Source: Arctopsyche grandis
Taxonomy: Eukaryota; Arthropoda; Insecta; Trichoptera; Hydropsychidae
Direction: 5' to 3'
Assembly (NCBI RefSeq): GCF_051622035.1
Contig: NC_135362.1
Span: forward strand, 16,343,501-16,407,500
Length of the DNA stretch: 64,000 nt
The notes beneath the pieces were generated by a model. It was given only the letters and a program-made list of their open reading frames with translations, searched no databases and was not told the origin of the DNA. A program made the position numbers and the translations under genes. Below, piece by piece: positions 11,807-21,877 of this stretch. Positions within the stretch are counted from its first letter, which is position 1, and the number at the start of each line of letters is the position of its first letter.

Positions 11807-12669
11807 CCCTGCTGGATGAAGGCCTCTCCAACACGCTTCCATTCGTCTCTGTTTTGCGCAACTCCTATCCATCTCATCCCACATAATTTTCTAATTTCGT
11901 CTCTCCATCTTCCTTGCGGCCTTCCTTTCACCTTTGTGTTCTTTCGGGTATCATTCTAGCACTTATTTTGTCTACATTTCATCCATTCTTCTGGCTGCGT
12001 GACCCGCCCATCGCCATTTTGCCAGCAGCATAGCTCGGCCGTTAAGCTTCTGCATAACACGGAGAGGCGCCGGGTTCGATCCCATGAGCTGACCTCGATT
12101 GAAAAGAATTTTTCTGAGTACGTCTGTAGTGCTGCTGGTCAGACTTGGATATTTGTGACTCCAGGTCGATCGTTTCCTATCAGATTTTGCCAATTTTTTC
12201 TGATTTCATTGTTGAAACGGTTCCCGTTTAAAAATTGGCTAAAAATCCTTCCTACCTACATACTATGTCACCACTATTTGAGTATGATGAATGTACAATA
12301 AAATTGATGTACAATTCATAGATGTCTCGTTAATTTGCGAGTTTTTCAGTGTCTCGTTATTCAACGACTTGTAATAAAAATGCTGTATTGTAATTGTAAT
12401 TTGTAATTGGCCAGGAAGGCGCATTGGGGTTTACCTATAAGGCCTTCCTGGTACGTATATATGTATGTATGTAAAAATAAATAAATAAATTTCAATTTAT
12501 TCACTCTTTTCACTATACCCACTATCCTTGTCATATTCCCATCTACGTATTCCGTTTCCTATCTCTAATCGCTATGCCGAGCATACAGCGTTCCATACCT
12601 CTTTGATTTTATTGACCCCTATAAAACATCTTGGAGTTCAATGTCCAAGTTTCACATCCATACGTCATA
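11807..12669 (-). mobile_element. 5'-truncated RTE-like LINE copy, inverted
   Basis: The reverse complement matches the last several hundred bases of the LINE at 8,752-11,718 (for example CTGCTGGATGAAGGCCTCTC at its 3' end), with scattered substitutions. The match runs from 11,807 to about 12,020 and resumes at about 12,491-12,669, because a SINE was inserted between these parts. It ends inside the region encoding YGCETWTL. It cannot encode protein. Confidence 0.85.
12022..12490 (+). mobile_element. tRNA-derived SINE (reference copy)
   Basis: The head is tRNA-like: AGCATAGCTCGGCCGTTAAG (box A region, 12,029-12,046) and GGTTCGATCCC (box B, 12,073-12,083), an internal RNA polymerase III promoter. 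A conserved body follows (TTTGTGACTCCAGGTCGATC, ATTTCATTGTTGAAACGG). The 3' end is a hairpin, CCAGGAAGGC (12,411-12,420) pairing with GCCTTCCTGG (12,442-12,451) around a 21-base loop, then an (AAAT)n tail. It sits inside the inverted LINE fragment. At least seven other copies occur in the window in both orientations. Confidence 0.88.
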
Positions 12670-13390
12670 TATTATTAAATATTGAACCGAAAGTTTTATC
12701 AATGCAGTGGCGAAATTGTATTTTAAATAAAACAAAAATCTTGTACGATTTTAAACGAAGTAGAGAGATTTATCTCTCTTAGAATTAGTTATTTGTTAAT
12801 TTGCAACGGAAAAATTCATAGCCTGCAATTTATCGGCCAACTCGTCGGTTTGAGAGTGGGATGCTAAACATTTTTCTTTCATTTTCAAACAATTCATAGC
12901 CGAACCAAACATTTTTAAAGCACTTCTGTATTGTTTGTTATTTTATTACAATCGTTTCATGCATTTTAAGGGGAAGGAAAATACCAGTAGATAATGCAAA
13001 GACCATGTGTTTTAATTAACTATCGTAGATAATAGAACAACTAGAAGAAAATAGAACAATCGGAAGAAAAAGATTCTCGACTGGTCGTTGGAATAGATTA
13101 GAGTTTTATATCATTTTACAAAAAAAAAAAAGTTCGAGAAAAACTCGAGAGCAAATTAAGATAGAATAGATGAATTTCCGACTTTTCTGAAAATGATCTA
13201 TTGGAAACTTTCAACTCTTCAAATTTCGAAATTGCAATACTAATATAATAATAATTGAAATATCTTTCCCATCTTTAACCATTTGCCTGCGGATGACCTA
13301 TATAGAAGTCATGCGTAAAATGCCAGTAGCGAAAATAGAGTGACTCACTGTGTAAACAAAATATTTCAGGTGTGATTCACTACATCTTCT
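12670..13390. other. Intergenic, no gene seen
   Basis: AT-rich sequence with no recognisable exon, RNA gene or repeat other than short homopolymers. Confidence 0.5.
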
Positions 13391-14478
13391 TCTAATCTAT
13401 AATTTGGAAAGAGACTTTGTATGTATGTAAATATCCTTGGTCGTCGTGGTCGTCGTCTTCGTCGTCTTCGTCGTCGTCGTCGTCGTCCGTAGATCGGTGA
13501 CGTCATCGAACACGTGATTCGATTTTTTTTTTTTTCGATCCATGGGCGCCGATTTGTTTTTTTCGATTCAATGGATTCACCCCCGCGGGGGCGCAAGGCG
13601 AGTAGCTTCATGGGGTCCCGCCAGGGGCGCCACAAGGGGCGCAGCCCCGTGGGGCCCCAGCCTCATGGGGCGCAGCCCCATGGGGCTCTAAAGGGGGCGC
13701 CACAAGGGGCGCAGCCCCGTGGGGCCCAGCCTCATGGGGCGCAGCCCCATGGGGCTCAAAAGGGGGCGCCACAAGGGGCGCAGCCCCGTAGGGCCCCGAA
13801 GGGGGCCCGGGGGGCCCAGCCTCATGGGGCGCAGCCCCATGGGGCTCAAAAGGGGGCGCCACAAGGGACGCAGCCCCGTGGGGCCCCGTGGGGCCCCGAA
13901 GGGGGCCCGGGGGGCCCAGCCTCATGGGGCGCAGCCCCATGGGGCTCAAAAGGGGGCGCCACAAGGGGCGCAGCCCCGTGGGGCCCCGGGGGGGCCCAGC
14001 CTCATGGGGCGCATCCCCATGGGGCTCAAAAGGGGGCGCCACATGGGGCGCAGCCCCATGGGGCTCAAAAGGGGGCGCCAAAAGGGGCGCAGCCCCGTGG
14101 GGCCCCGAATGGGGGCCCGGGGGGCCCAGCCTCATGGGGCGCAGCCCCATGGGGCTCAAAAGGGGGCGCCACAAGGGGCGCAGCCCCGTGGGGCCCCGAA
14201 GGGGGCCCGGGGGGCCCAGCCTCATGGGGCGCAAGCCCTAATAGGCATTAACTAAGGGGGGCGAAGCGAAATTTGATTTTTTTTTTTGATTTTTTTAAAT
14301 TTTTTTTTTGATTTTTTTTTTTATTTTTTTTTTGATTTTTTTTTTATTTTTTTTAAATTTTTTTTTTTATTTTTTTTTTAAATTTTTAAATTTTTTTTTT
14401 TTTTTTAATTAAATTAGCTTAGTCATGTTTAAGCGGTTTATATTATAAACACTGAGCGAAGCCGGGTAATACAGCTAG
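13391..14478 (+). mobile_element. Expanded Helitron-like copy carrying minisatellite
   Basis: The first 50 bases (TCTAATCTATAATTTGG..GAGACTTTGTATG) and the last 60 (GTTTAAGCGG...CTGAGCGAAGCCGGG..CAGCTAG then T) match the 210-240-bp Helitron copies elsewhere in the window. This copy is 1,088 bp because three low-complexity blocks lie inside: a TCG/CGT triplet run (about 13,440-13,488), a GC-rich minisatellite (13,611-14,233) and a T-rich tract (14,267-14,406). No Rep/helicase coding sequence is present. Confidence 0.7.
13611..14233. repeat. GC-rich palindromic minisatellite
   Basis: Imperfect tandem repeat whose landmark CCTCATGGGGCGC recurs at 13,661, 13,730, 13,820, 13,920, 14,000, 14,130 and 14,220 (spacing 69-130 bp). 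Units are shuffled from shorter blocks such as GGGGCGCAGCCCC, AGGGGGCGCCACAAGG and the 14-base perfect palindrome AGCCCCATGGGGCT. It is far more GC-rich than anything else in the window, has many runs of four or more G, and has no stop codons in several frames, which creates spurious G/A/P/Q/H open frames. Confidence 0.92.
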
Positions 14479-15152
14479 TATTTAATAAGTAGAAGTAAGA
14501 AGAGGTTAATAAAAAAAATAACAAATTTTGTCAATAAATAACATGTGTCAATTGACATATTTGGTGAATTGAATAAATCTTACAAAATACATATACTTAT
14601 TTATAGTCGAAAATCCGATTTATAAATTCGATATAAAAAGTACCGTAAAAGTTGCCGCGGGCAAAGGTAAATATGGAAAAATTTATATCAACGTATGTTT
14701 TACAAAGTTTTTGATATAAAATTCTAATAATAGTAAATTTATGAATTATTTCCGAAATGTAAATTCTTCCAAGAAAACTTAATACAATCAAATTTATTAC
14801 CGATGAAATATAATTTTTCTTTATAAAAATTCTAATTTATGTAGTTTGAAATAACGAGTATTAACCTATTGAACATTTAAAAAAAAGTATACATAAAAAT
14901 CAAATCAAATAATGGGGACGCACACAAATGCATACTTACGGGGGAAAATATAAAAGTCAAAATAACATTCACTGACCTTTAATAGACTGCTTCGGACAAT
15001 CTTGTGGGCATCTAGATGATGAGCGCCAGTTGACTCAGTATTCATTTTACACTCAGTATTCACTTTTACCACTACCTGAAATTTCAATTTATTGATTACT
15101 ATTTAAATTATATTATAATTTAATAAAACATTAACATTTTCTTAATTGTATG
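14479..15152. other. Intergenic, no gene seen
   Basis: AT-rich filler between the Helitron copy and the hAT-like element; no exon or recognisable repeat. Confidence 0.5.
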
Positions 15153-15160
15153 ATCATAGA

Positions 15161-15615
15161 AAGTGCCGGTTTTAGGAGAGGGGTGGGTCGGGCAGTGCCC
15201 GAGGGCGCCAAATAAGTTAGGGCGCAGCTCGATGCTCCAAAAGCGCTTTAAAATTAAAATTAGAGCGCCAAAGGCCCTACAATTGTAATCAGCAAATTCT
15301 ATTCAAACAATCTACTGGAAAAAGCCAATCTTCAAATTAAGCTCACCGCGAATTCAAAATCTGATATTATTAGCAATTAACTTATCAATTTAAAAGCCTT
15401 TCACTCATTGTATAAAATTTTATAAAACAGCACAATTTACTAGAATTATGTCCAAACATTTGGGTTTCTATGCTTTTGCTGACACTGCCTGAAACTGTAG
15501 CAAGGTCCCAAGGCCGGGAAAAAGGAGGATGGTAATCCAGTTTTTTATAATTTTTTTTCAAAGGGTGTTTAGAATAAATTACCCGAGGGCGCCATTGGGT
15601 GTAAGGCCGGCACTG
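15161..15615. mobile_element. Non-autonomous hAT-like element
   Basis: The ends are AAGTGCCGG and CCGGCACTG, an inverted repeat with one terminal change, and both sides contain CCCGAGGGCGCCA just inside. It is flanked by a perfect 8-bp duplication ATCATAGA (15,153-15,160 and 15,616-15,623), as hAT insertion makes. It is 455 bp long and without transposase. A fragment near 50,745-50,770 may be a relic of a relative. Confidence 0.8.
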
Positions 15616-15904
15616 ATCATAGATTATGATTATGATTCCGAAATGCATTTAAATATTTACATACAAATTTTCCCTATATATGTCATACAGGTGAATTTAT
15701 AACAACAAACTATAATACATCATTGTTGTTTTTACAATAAGCATTGGCTAGTCCAAAAAAGTATTCAAAACATTCATAGAAGCCATATGAAATATTTGTT
15801 CTTATTCATTTTTCTAAATCTTACGTCACACAATTGTGCATTGTTTTTTTTTACCTTTCTATGTTTATTATTATTTGATTTGGTTTTGGTCGATTTTCCT
15901 GGCG

Positions 15905-15940
15905 TCGATTGGTTGAAGAAATCAGCATCGACCAATCACA
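15905..15940 (+). promoter_or_regulatory. Inverted CCAAT-box pair upstream of the plus-strand gene
   Basis: TCGATTGGTTGA (ATTGG at 15,908-15,912) faces ATCGACCAATCA (CCAAT at 15,932-15,936), two strong NF-Y-type CCAAT boxes in opposite orientation. They lie about 50 bases upstream of a candidate first-exon donor (GCAAGC|GTAAGTA at 15,990) and next to GCGGGCGGGATTTTG, which resembles an E2F/Sp1-type site. No TATA box is obvious. It is the likely core promoter of the gene starting at ATG 16,211. Confidence 0.5.
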
Positions 15941-16210
15941 GAGCAGCATTCAAAGTTACATCTTCTCGCGGGCGGGATTTTGAGCAAGCGTAAGTACGTA
16001 CTTTATCTTATTGTGTCCAAGTTTTCTTTTGTATCATATGGCTATAAATCATAAGCTTTCAATGACGCACACTTAACGTGCATAAAAGTAATCATCAGTT
16101 TCTAAGTAATAGAAAAATATCCATGTCAAAATTGTATATAAATTCGACATAACCTCAAACTTTGCTTAAATTACTATTTTCAGTAGTACTTCATTTAATA
16201 CACTTTCACT

Positions 16211-19200
16211 ATGGAGACCATTGTCGATGAATCAGTCGAAAAATTCAAGAGGATGCTTGTATCCAGAGACTATAATTTGCAAATAAAAGCCGTATCCATG
16301 ATCAAACAGCGATTGGATCATCTTCGAGCCCACGGCACATTCTACGAAGCCACATTGGAGTTCTTCGTGACAAATGATATATGCCTCCACTTGAGTGAAG
16401 CTTCTGCTACTTTGAACTTACAACTTCTAAGGTCTAATTTGATCACAATGACTCAACTAATCTTTAATTTTTGTAATATGATAATATTTTAAACTTTCTG
16501 TAGGAGCATCATTTATTGCTTGAAATATTTCTCACAAGTGCCATCTTTTTATAAAGACTCTTGTGCTCCGTACATAGTTTCGGCATTGATTAGAGCTGCT
16601 CATCTAAATATCAAAGAAGACAGTAATGAAAATATAGTTCAAATTATCTTAAATTTTATCATTGAAGTATTTTCAAGGTAAATTCTATACTTGTATGTAG
16701 CTTTGTATGTTGATTTCCATTTTTTTTTTTATTATATTTTCGTTTTTGCAGGGTTAAGGAATATAATTTAACACCGATTATATCAAGTGAAAGTTCATAT
16801 GACTGTATACAAATATTGACATTATTAGATTCTTTGTTAGAAAGAAAAAACTCAACATTAGATACTCTTTTGCTAGGGGGTAAAGTTTTGCATTTGATTT
16901 TATCAGATGCTTTAGTAAGTGTGAATCCCATCATTGAGGACTATATTGCATCAATTACAAATAAATCTTTAAAATATTTGTGCAATACTTTGTTGGAAAA
17001 TGAAGTTAAATTGAGCTATAGTAAGCATGTAAGTTGCATAATTGGAATGATATGTCGCATCGGCATCGATCTGATAGTATTTTGCCAGATGCTTGTAAAA
17101 TGTCCATCAAAAGCATTGACAGGAAATAAATCGAATGAAATTGCCTCTAAATTTGGCACAGGATTAAAATACGTTGAAAAAAATATGGAGTGTGTTTATC
17201 ACGTCATCAATCTGATAGTCGGAAAAATAAAAGTATCATTTTTTACATATATTTATTATTTGCAGTTTAAATCCAATTCTAATAAATGCTTTATTTTATT
17301 CAAGAATTATGAATCGTTCATGGATTATTCGAGCTTTGAATTATTTTTGAATTTCATCAATGTGTTTTTGAATGAACCCAAGTATGGAAGTTTCATATTG
17401 ATATTTACTAAACATTTGATTCATCATGGTTTTTTAATATTGCTGCCAAGGTTGCGTGCAACGAGGTTTAATATAATTGATAGATTGTTAATAATATGTA
17501 TAACACACACTGTTTCATTACATTTTGTATTCTTTTTTAGTAAAAACATCAATTTAAGAAGACTGTGCATTATCAATTTAGTTGAATTACTCGTCATACT
17601 CTCCAATGAAACTTTCGACTTATCCAAATGGGAAGGCGGAGAAGCAGCATTCAGGATTCATATTTATGTATTGAAAATACTGAATGAAAATGTTTTAAAA
17701 TTATCACAATGTAATGTTATATACATATGTATGTAATTATTTGTTTACAGGAAGGCTTTCTAAACCACAACGATAATATTAATATGTGGCCTAATAAACT
17801 GTACGATGCTAAAGCTCCGGACTCTGCACTAGATTCGTTGATAATATTCTTCTACTTTTATCATTTGAACTGTGACAGTTCAAAAAGTAAAGCACAGATG
17901 CTTCTACCTTACATTGTGTGCCACATTTTGACACTGCCGACATGTACAAGATGTCCTCCGATGATAACTAAATGCTTATGGCTGATATTTGCAGTATTTA
18001 CCCAAGTTTAAATGCATTTTATCATTCATAAAATACATTTCTCATATGTTATTGCATCTGTATAGATGGCGAATTCACCCGGTGCTGATATTTCGCGAGT
18101 TAATGGCGGCAAACTGAGTATCGAGAAAGCTAATTATAAGTTGTCTAATTTAATATTTGTTGATATGGAAGATTTTTACACACATCACATTTCAATAATC
18201 GAATGGGCATACTCTACAAGAATTCCATTCGCTACTCAGTTCAGTGTGGTAAGTTTAATTTTATATGTTTATATGTTCTTCACAATTTATATACTCGTAC
18301 ATATGGATGAAAAATATGTTTATGTGGATTTATGCACAGTTATCAATGTGGATTAAACAAGAAGGAAGTATACCTTCTAATTTAATGTCTTCAACCGCTG
18401 TTTGGTGGTCGCTATTGGAGATTATAATAAACGGTGTCAAAACAGTTTTACCAACGACAACTGAACTTTTAAAAACATGCTTAGAAAACTATTGTGATGA
18501 TGAAAATGCTTTGAAAATAAAGGAAGCCTTGTGGGATTCTCTCCCTAATATTTTAACTATGTACATTGAAGATGGAGAAAGCGAGGATGGTCAGATATGG
18601 AAAATTGTATGTCTTTCTGCCCGCGTCTATTTTTATTTATTTGTATGAATTTTAATTTCAGACGAAACGTTGATGTTCATGTTGGATCTCTGCACAACAC
18701 AAGTACCACCCAATCCAGATAAAGCAATCGTGCAGAAAACTGCGTTTCTTTTACTTTCGGCAGTATCCATGATTGATAAAAATAATGAAAAATTGATGTT
18801 TTATATTTTTGAGGAAGTGCTACGTTTACTTAATGTGTCTTTGGACCAAGAAAATACTATCGGTGAATAAATAATAACTACTTAATTACTAATTTGATTA
18901 GTTGATTGCTTTAAATTGCAATCTTGGAATAATGATTAATGGTTCTATTGCGCGATTCTTTTTTGTTATGATGCTATCTTTCCTCTTTAGGCACATATTT
19001 TCCTTTTCCTCTTAGCTTTTAGGTGAAGTGCTCATTATTACTTCACCTGATATTGGAGGTCCAGATGCAGAGAGTCCCTTCTCTTACGCCTCTTTGTAGC
19101 TTTTGATGATTTTCCAGTCTGTTTTCATATTTAGAGACTGATGCCTCGTCTCCTCTGCGACTGTCGGTATTCTCACTGTGGATTTTACAATTACGGTCAA

Positions 19201-21830
19201 ACCACATTCAAAATGACTATGATTTTGAAATCTAATATATAATTTCGAAAGAGACTTTGTATGCAAGTATGTATATATGTTAGTATCTTTGGTTGGAACT
19301 TCGTAAACAAAATAAAGTTTCTATGACGACAATTCAATTGGTTGAATATTATCTTTTTTTCGATTCAAATAAATTTAATAAAAAAACAAATGAATATTTA
19401 CTAATAGATTTGCCATGTTTAAGCTGTTTATATTAAAAATACTGAGCGAAGCCGGGTAAAACAACTAGTCCACGTTAGAGTTACTGGCTTAGTTCCATAG
19501 TTGTATCCAGGGCCGTGGAGTCGGATCAAAATTTACTGACTCCGACTCCGACTCTGGCTTTATTTTATTATTCGACTCCAACTTGAACGATTTTAGTACG
19601 ATGGACTTTTCTTGTCAACGTATAAAAATATTAGCAATTTTCAAAATATATAAAATTAAAGGAATTAAAAAAATCGCTAAAAATTTACATGTAGCCCAAT
19701 TCATTTAAATATTGGTATTTAAATAGGTATAAATAAAAAATTACGTACATATTATGTGTATGAATTTCATACACAAACAAATCAATTTAATAAAAAAATA
19801 ATGAGACGGAGAAAACATTGGTTTTTGGATCAAAATATGTGCAATTCAACGATTTTATTTATAACTAGTGGTTTTACCCAGCTTTGCTCGGTATTTGTAA
19901 TATAAAAAGCTTAAACATGGCAACTCTAATAGTAAACATTAATTTGGTTTTTTATTAAATTTATTTGAATCAAAAAAAAATAATATTTGACGATATCGAT
20001 GTCGTCGTCATAGAAACTTTGATTTGTTTTCGATGCTCCCAACAAACTTTTACAATTTATATACATACAATGTCACTTTCGAAATTATATATTAGATGTA
20101 ATTTAAATTCATGATTTTTATAAAGACATTAATAAATTTCAATTTATTAGTCGATTTACTTCAATTAAATTATAAAATCTAGTTGACGCATACCATAATT
20201 AAAATAGCAATAAAAAGGAATCGGAGTCAGTTGCTTTTTAACGACTCCAACTATGCTTGAAATACTCCAACTTCACAACCCTGGTTGCATCCCATACAAC
20301 CATATCTTTTCAAGATGGCCTTATATATTAAAAGTTCGTTCTCCATTGTTAGTGTTGAGTTCTTTCCAGTAGTGCTTGCTGAGTTTAAAATTTAATTTAC
20401 GTTTTGTCCAAATATGTTCTTTCCATGTTAACCTGCCATGTATACCCAGATATTTAGTTACTTCTGCTTGTGGAAGTGCCATGTCATTCAATTTTATGGG
20501 AGGACAGGTTTTCTGTTGCATTGTAAATGTTACATGGACAAACTTTGTCCATTTGCCTGTATTCTTCAAAGTTGTAGCCACTTTTCGATTTTACTTTAAC
20601 CTTTACACACTGGTCAATTGTATCCTAAATAGAATACTGTCAGGATATAGAAGGACTGCTTGGTTGAACTGTTATTAAAAGCTAGTGGAACGACCTAGGT
20701 CATAGTTGAGAATTTCATGTAAGGAAAATGTATAAGAAAGGGCATTAATGAAACAAGATAGACTGAAAAAAAAATAAAATTTGAAACCCTGACTTTTTAG
20801 GTTAAGGGTCAGCAAAAGAAAACATTTATTTTAGTTGATATTCACTTGTCTATTAGAATTCAAAATAGTTGAGAATTCATCTAATAAGTGCTTGTTTTTA
20901 ATTTTAGTTTTATCGCAGTTTATAAATTCAAAAGTACTAATAGAAATTCTGGATGATACTAGGAAGTACTCTAATATTTCGTTATCAATATTATCTTGCA
21001 GAACGCTTTCGATTTTAACTTACTACACATATTTATACAAGCTACGGGTTTGTTCAACTGTATGTTATTTTGAATGAAATAAACTGTTCCTTAAATGAAA
21101 ACTATGCAGATTTTTTTTATAGTGTGAATTTTCCATCACAATCAACCCACTTTTCATCGTTGAATTGTTGAAAATTGAAATCAATGAAGATAAATGTCAT
21201 GCTGTAATACAATTGTATTACACCTGTCTAAAGGCCATGTACCATGCAAAGCCAAATGTAAAAACATTAATGAATCTGCCTTCAAATTTTAAATCTGGTG
21301 TCGTAATCGATGCTTTCAGAAGTATATTTTTTCGCCTGCAAATGGTCTGTTGCAAGGTAATAAATCAAATAATACAACGAGTATGCTTTTAGAAATTTAT
21401 TATTTACTATAAAAAATGATAAAATTTGCAGGAATCGAAAATGCAATCATTAGGCGCCTTGCAGTGTTTGTGTTTGATGTTGCACCATGTGGCAATTACT
21501 AAAAATGGTTTGATTTTTAAGAAAATATCGTCTCAGCCTTGGACAAATATGATGATTAAATTTTACCTATCGCAAAATGAACCGTGGAGAGTTCACGAAA
21601 AATTTCTGAACTTTGTCAAGATTTGGCTGCAGTGCATTCAAACTCTGCAAACAGAATGCGAAGGAAAGATTAATATTTCAAAAAATTCATTACATAACAA
21701 ATGTTGTATTGTTTCCAAAACATTGCTACTATTGATAAATGCTTTCGACAATGAAGAAACTCAACTTAGATTGCATAAGCTTAAAAAACCAATAGTTTTG
21801 AGTATATTGAATACCATATCAGTTTTGTAA
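16211..21830 (+). CDS. ARM-like helical protein, possible MEI1 homologue (about 10 exons)
   Basis: Coding exons: 16,211-16,431; 16,504-16,677; 16,752 to about 17,691; 17,751-18,005; 18,066-18,248; 18,340 to about 18,589 or 18,606; 18,662-18,862; 20,908-21,047; 21,123-21,356; 21,432-21,830. Phases agree at the other junctions I checked; for example, the codon split over the 2-kb intron between exons 7 and 8 rejoins as GTT. Exon 3's end is uncertain, as is exon 6's: the strong GTATGT donor at 18,607 breaks frame, while GTCAGA at 18,590 keeps it. Exon 3 may hide a 75-nt in-frame intron (17,466-17,540). A 5' UTR exon probably ends at 15,989, splicing to 16,184. The roughly 1,000-residue product is almost all amphipathic helices rich in L/I/S/N, with no catalytic motif, signal peptide or membrane segment: an armadillo/HEAT-like solenoid. 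Size and architecture fit meiosis inhibitor 1 (MEI1), a germline factor for meiotic recombination, but this is from memory and unproven. Confidence 0.75.
19231..19468 (+). mobile_element. Short Helitron-like element inside the Jockey fragment
   Basis: Starts TCTAATATATAATTTCG preceded by A and ends GCGAAGCCGGGTAAAACAAC then CTAG, followed by T: A/T insertion, TC start, CTRR end. Removing it rejoins the Jockey coding sequence without a duplication (ASNSN then V-D), exactly as expected for rolling-circle insertion. Confidence 0.8.
19508..20283. mobile_element. hAT-like MITE inside the Jockey fragment
   Basis: The left end CAGGGCCGTGGAGTCGGA and right end TCCAACTTCACAACCCTG are inverted repeats with C/T transitions. 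Flanked by GTTGTATC and GTTGCATC, an 8-bp target duplication with one change. The interior repeats CTCCGACTC words and contains a Helitron copy in the opposite orientation. No transposase. Confidence 0.8.
19865..20096 (-). mobile_element. Short Helitron-like element inside the hAT MITE
   Basis: On the minus strand it starts TCTAATATATAATTTCGAAA and ends GGGTAAAACCACTAG followed by T. It is the same family as the copy at 19,231 but in the opposite orientation, making it the innermost layer of the nest. Confidence 0.78.
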
Positions 21831-21877
21831 CTATGTATGTAAAAGAAAAATCAGAACCGATGGGATACATTGGGTAA

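Larger units (their letters stand above)
19060..20600 (-). mobile_element. Jockey-clade LINE fragment broken by three insertions
   Basis: Minus-strand segments encode the C-terminal part of a Jockey-type reverse transcriptase. 20,321-20,581 gives HVTFTMQQKTCPPIKLN, LPQAEVTKYLGIH and LTWKEHIWTKRK; 20,290-20,340 gives ELLIYKAILKR. Beyond the hAT insertion come IQLW and ASNSN, and beyond the Helitron comes STVRIPTVAEETR. These match the usual order of Jockey RT C-terminal blocks (from memory). Stops and frameshifts show it is dead. It lies within an intron of the plus-strand gene, antisense to it. Confidence 0.8.

Noticed and set aside
12022..12090. tRNA gene at the SINE head (also 45,062, 45,623, 60,895)
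   Set aside because: Only box A/B-like parts are present, no complete cloverleaf, and the sequence continues into a repeated SINE body.
13514..14255. Long open frames of 245, 208, 178 and 117 codons, rich in G, A, P, Q and H
   Set aside because: They cover the minisatellite in several frames on both strands; the unit simply lacks stop codons.
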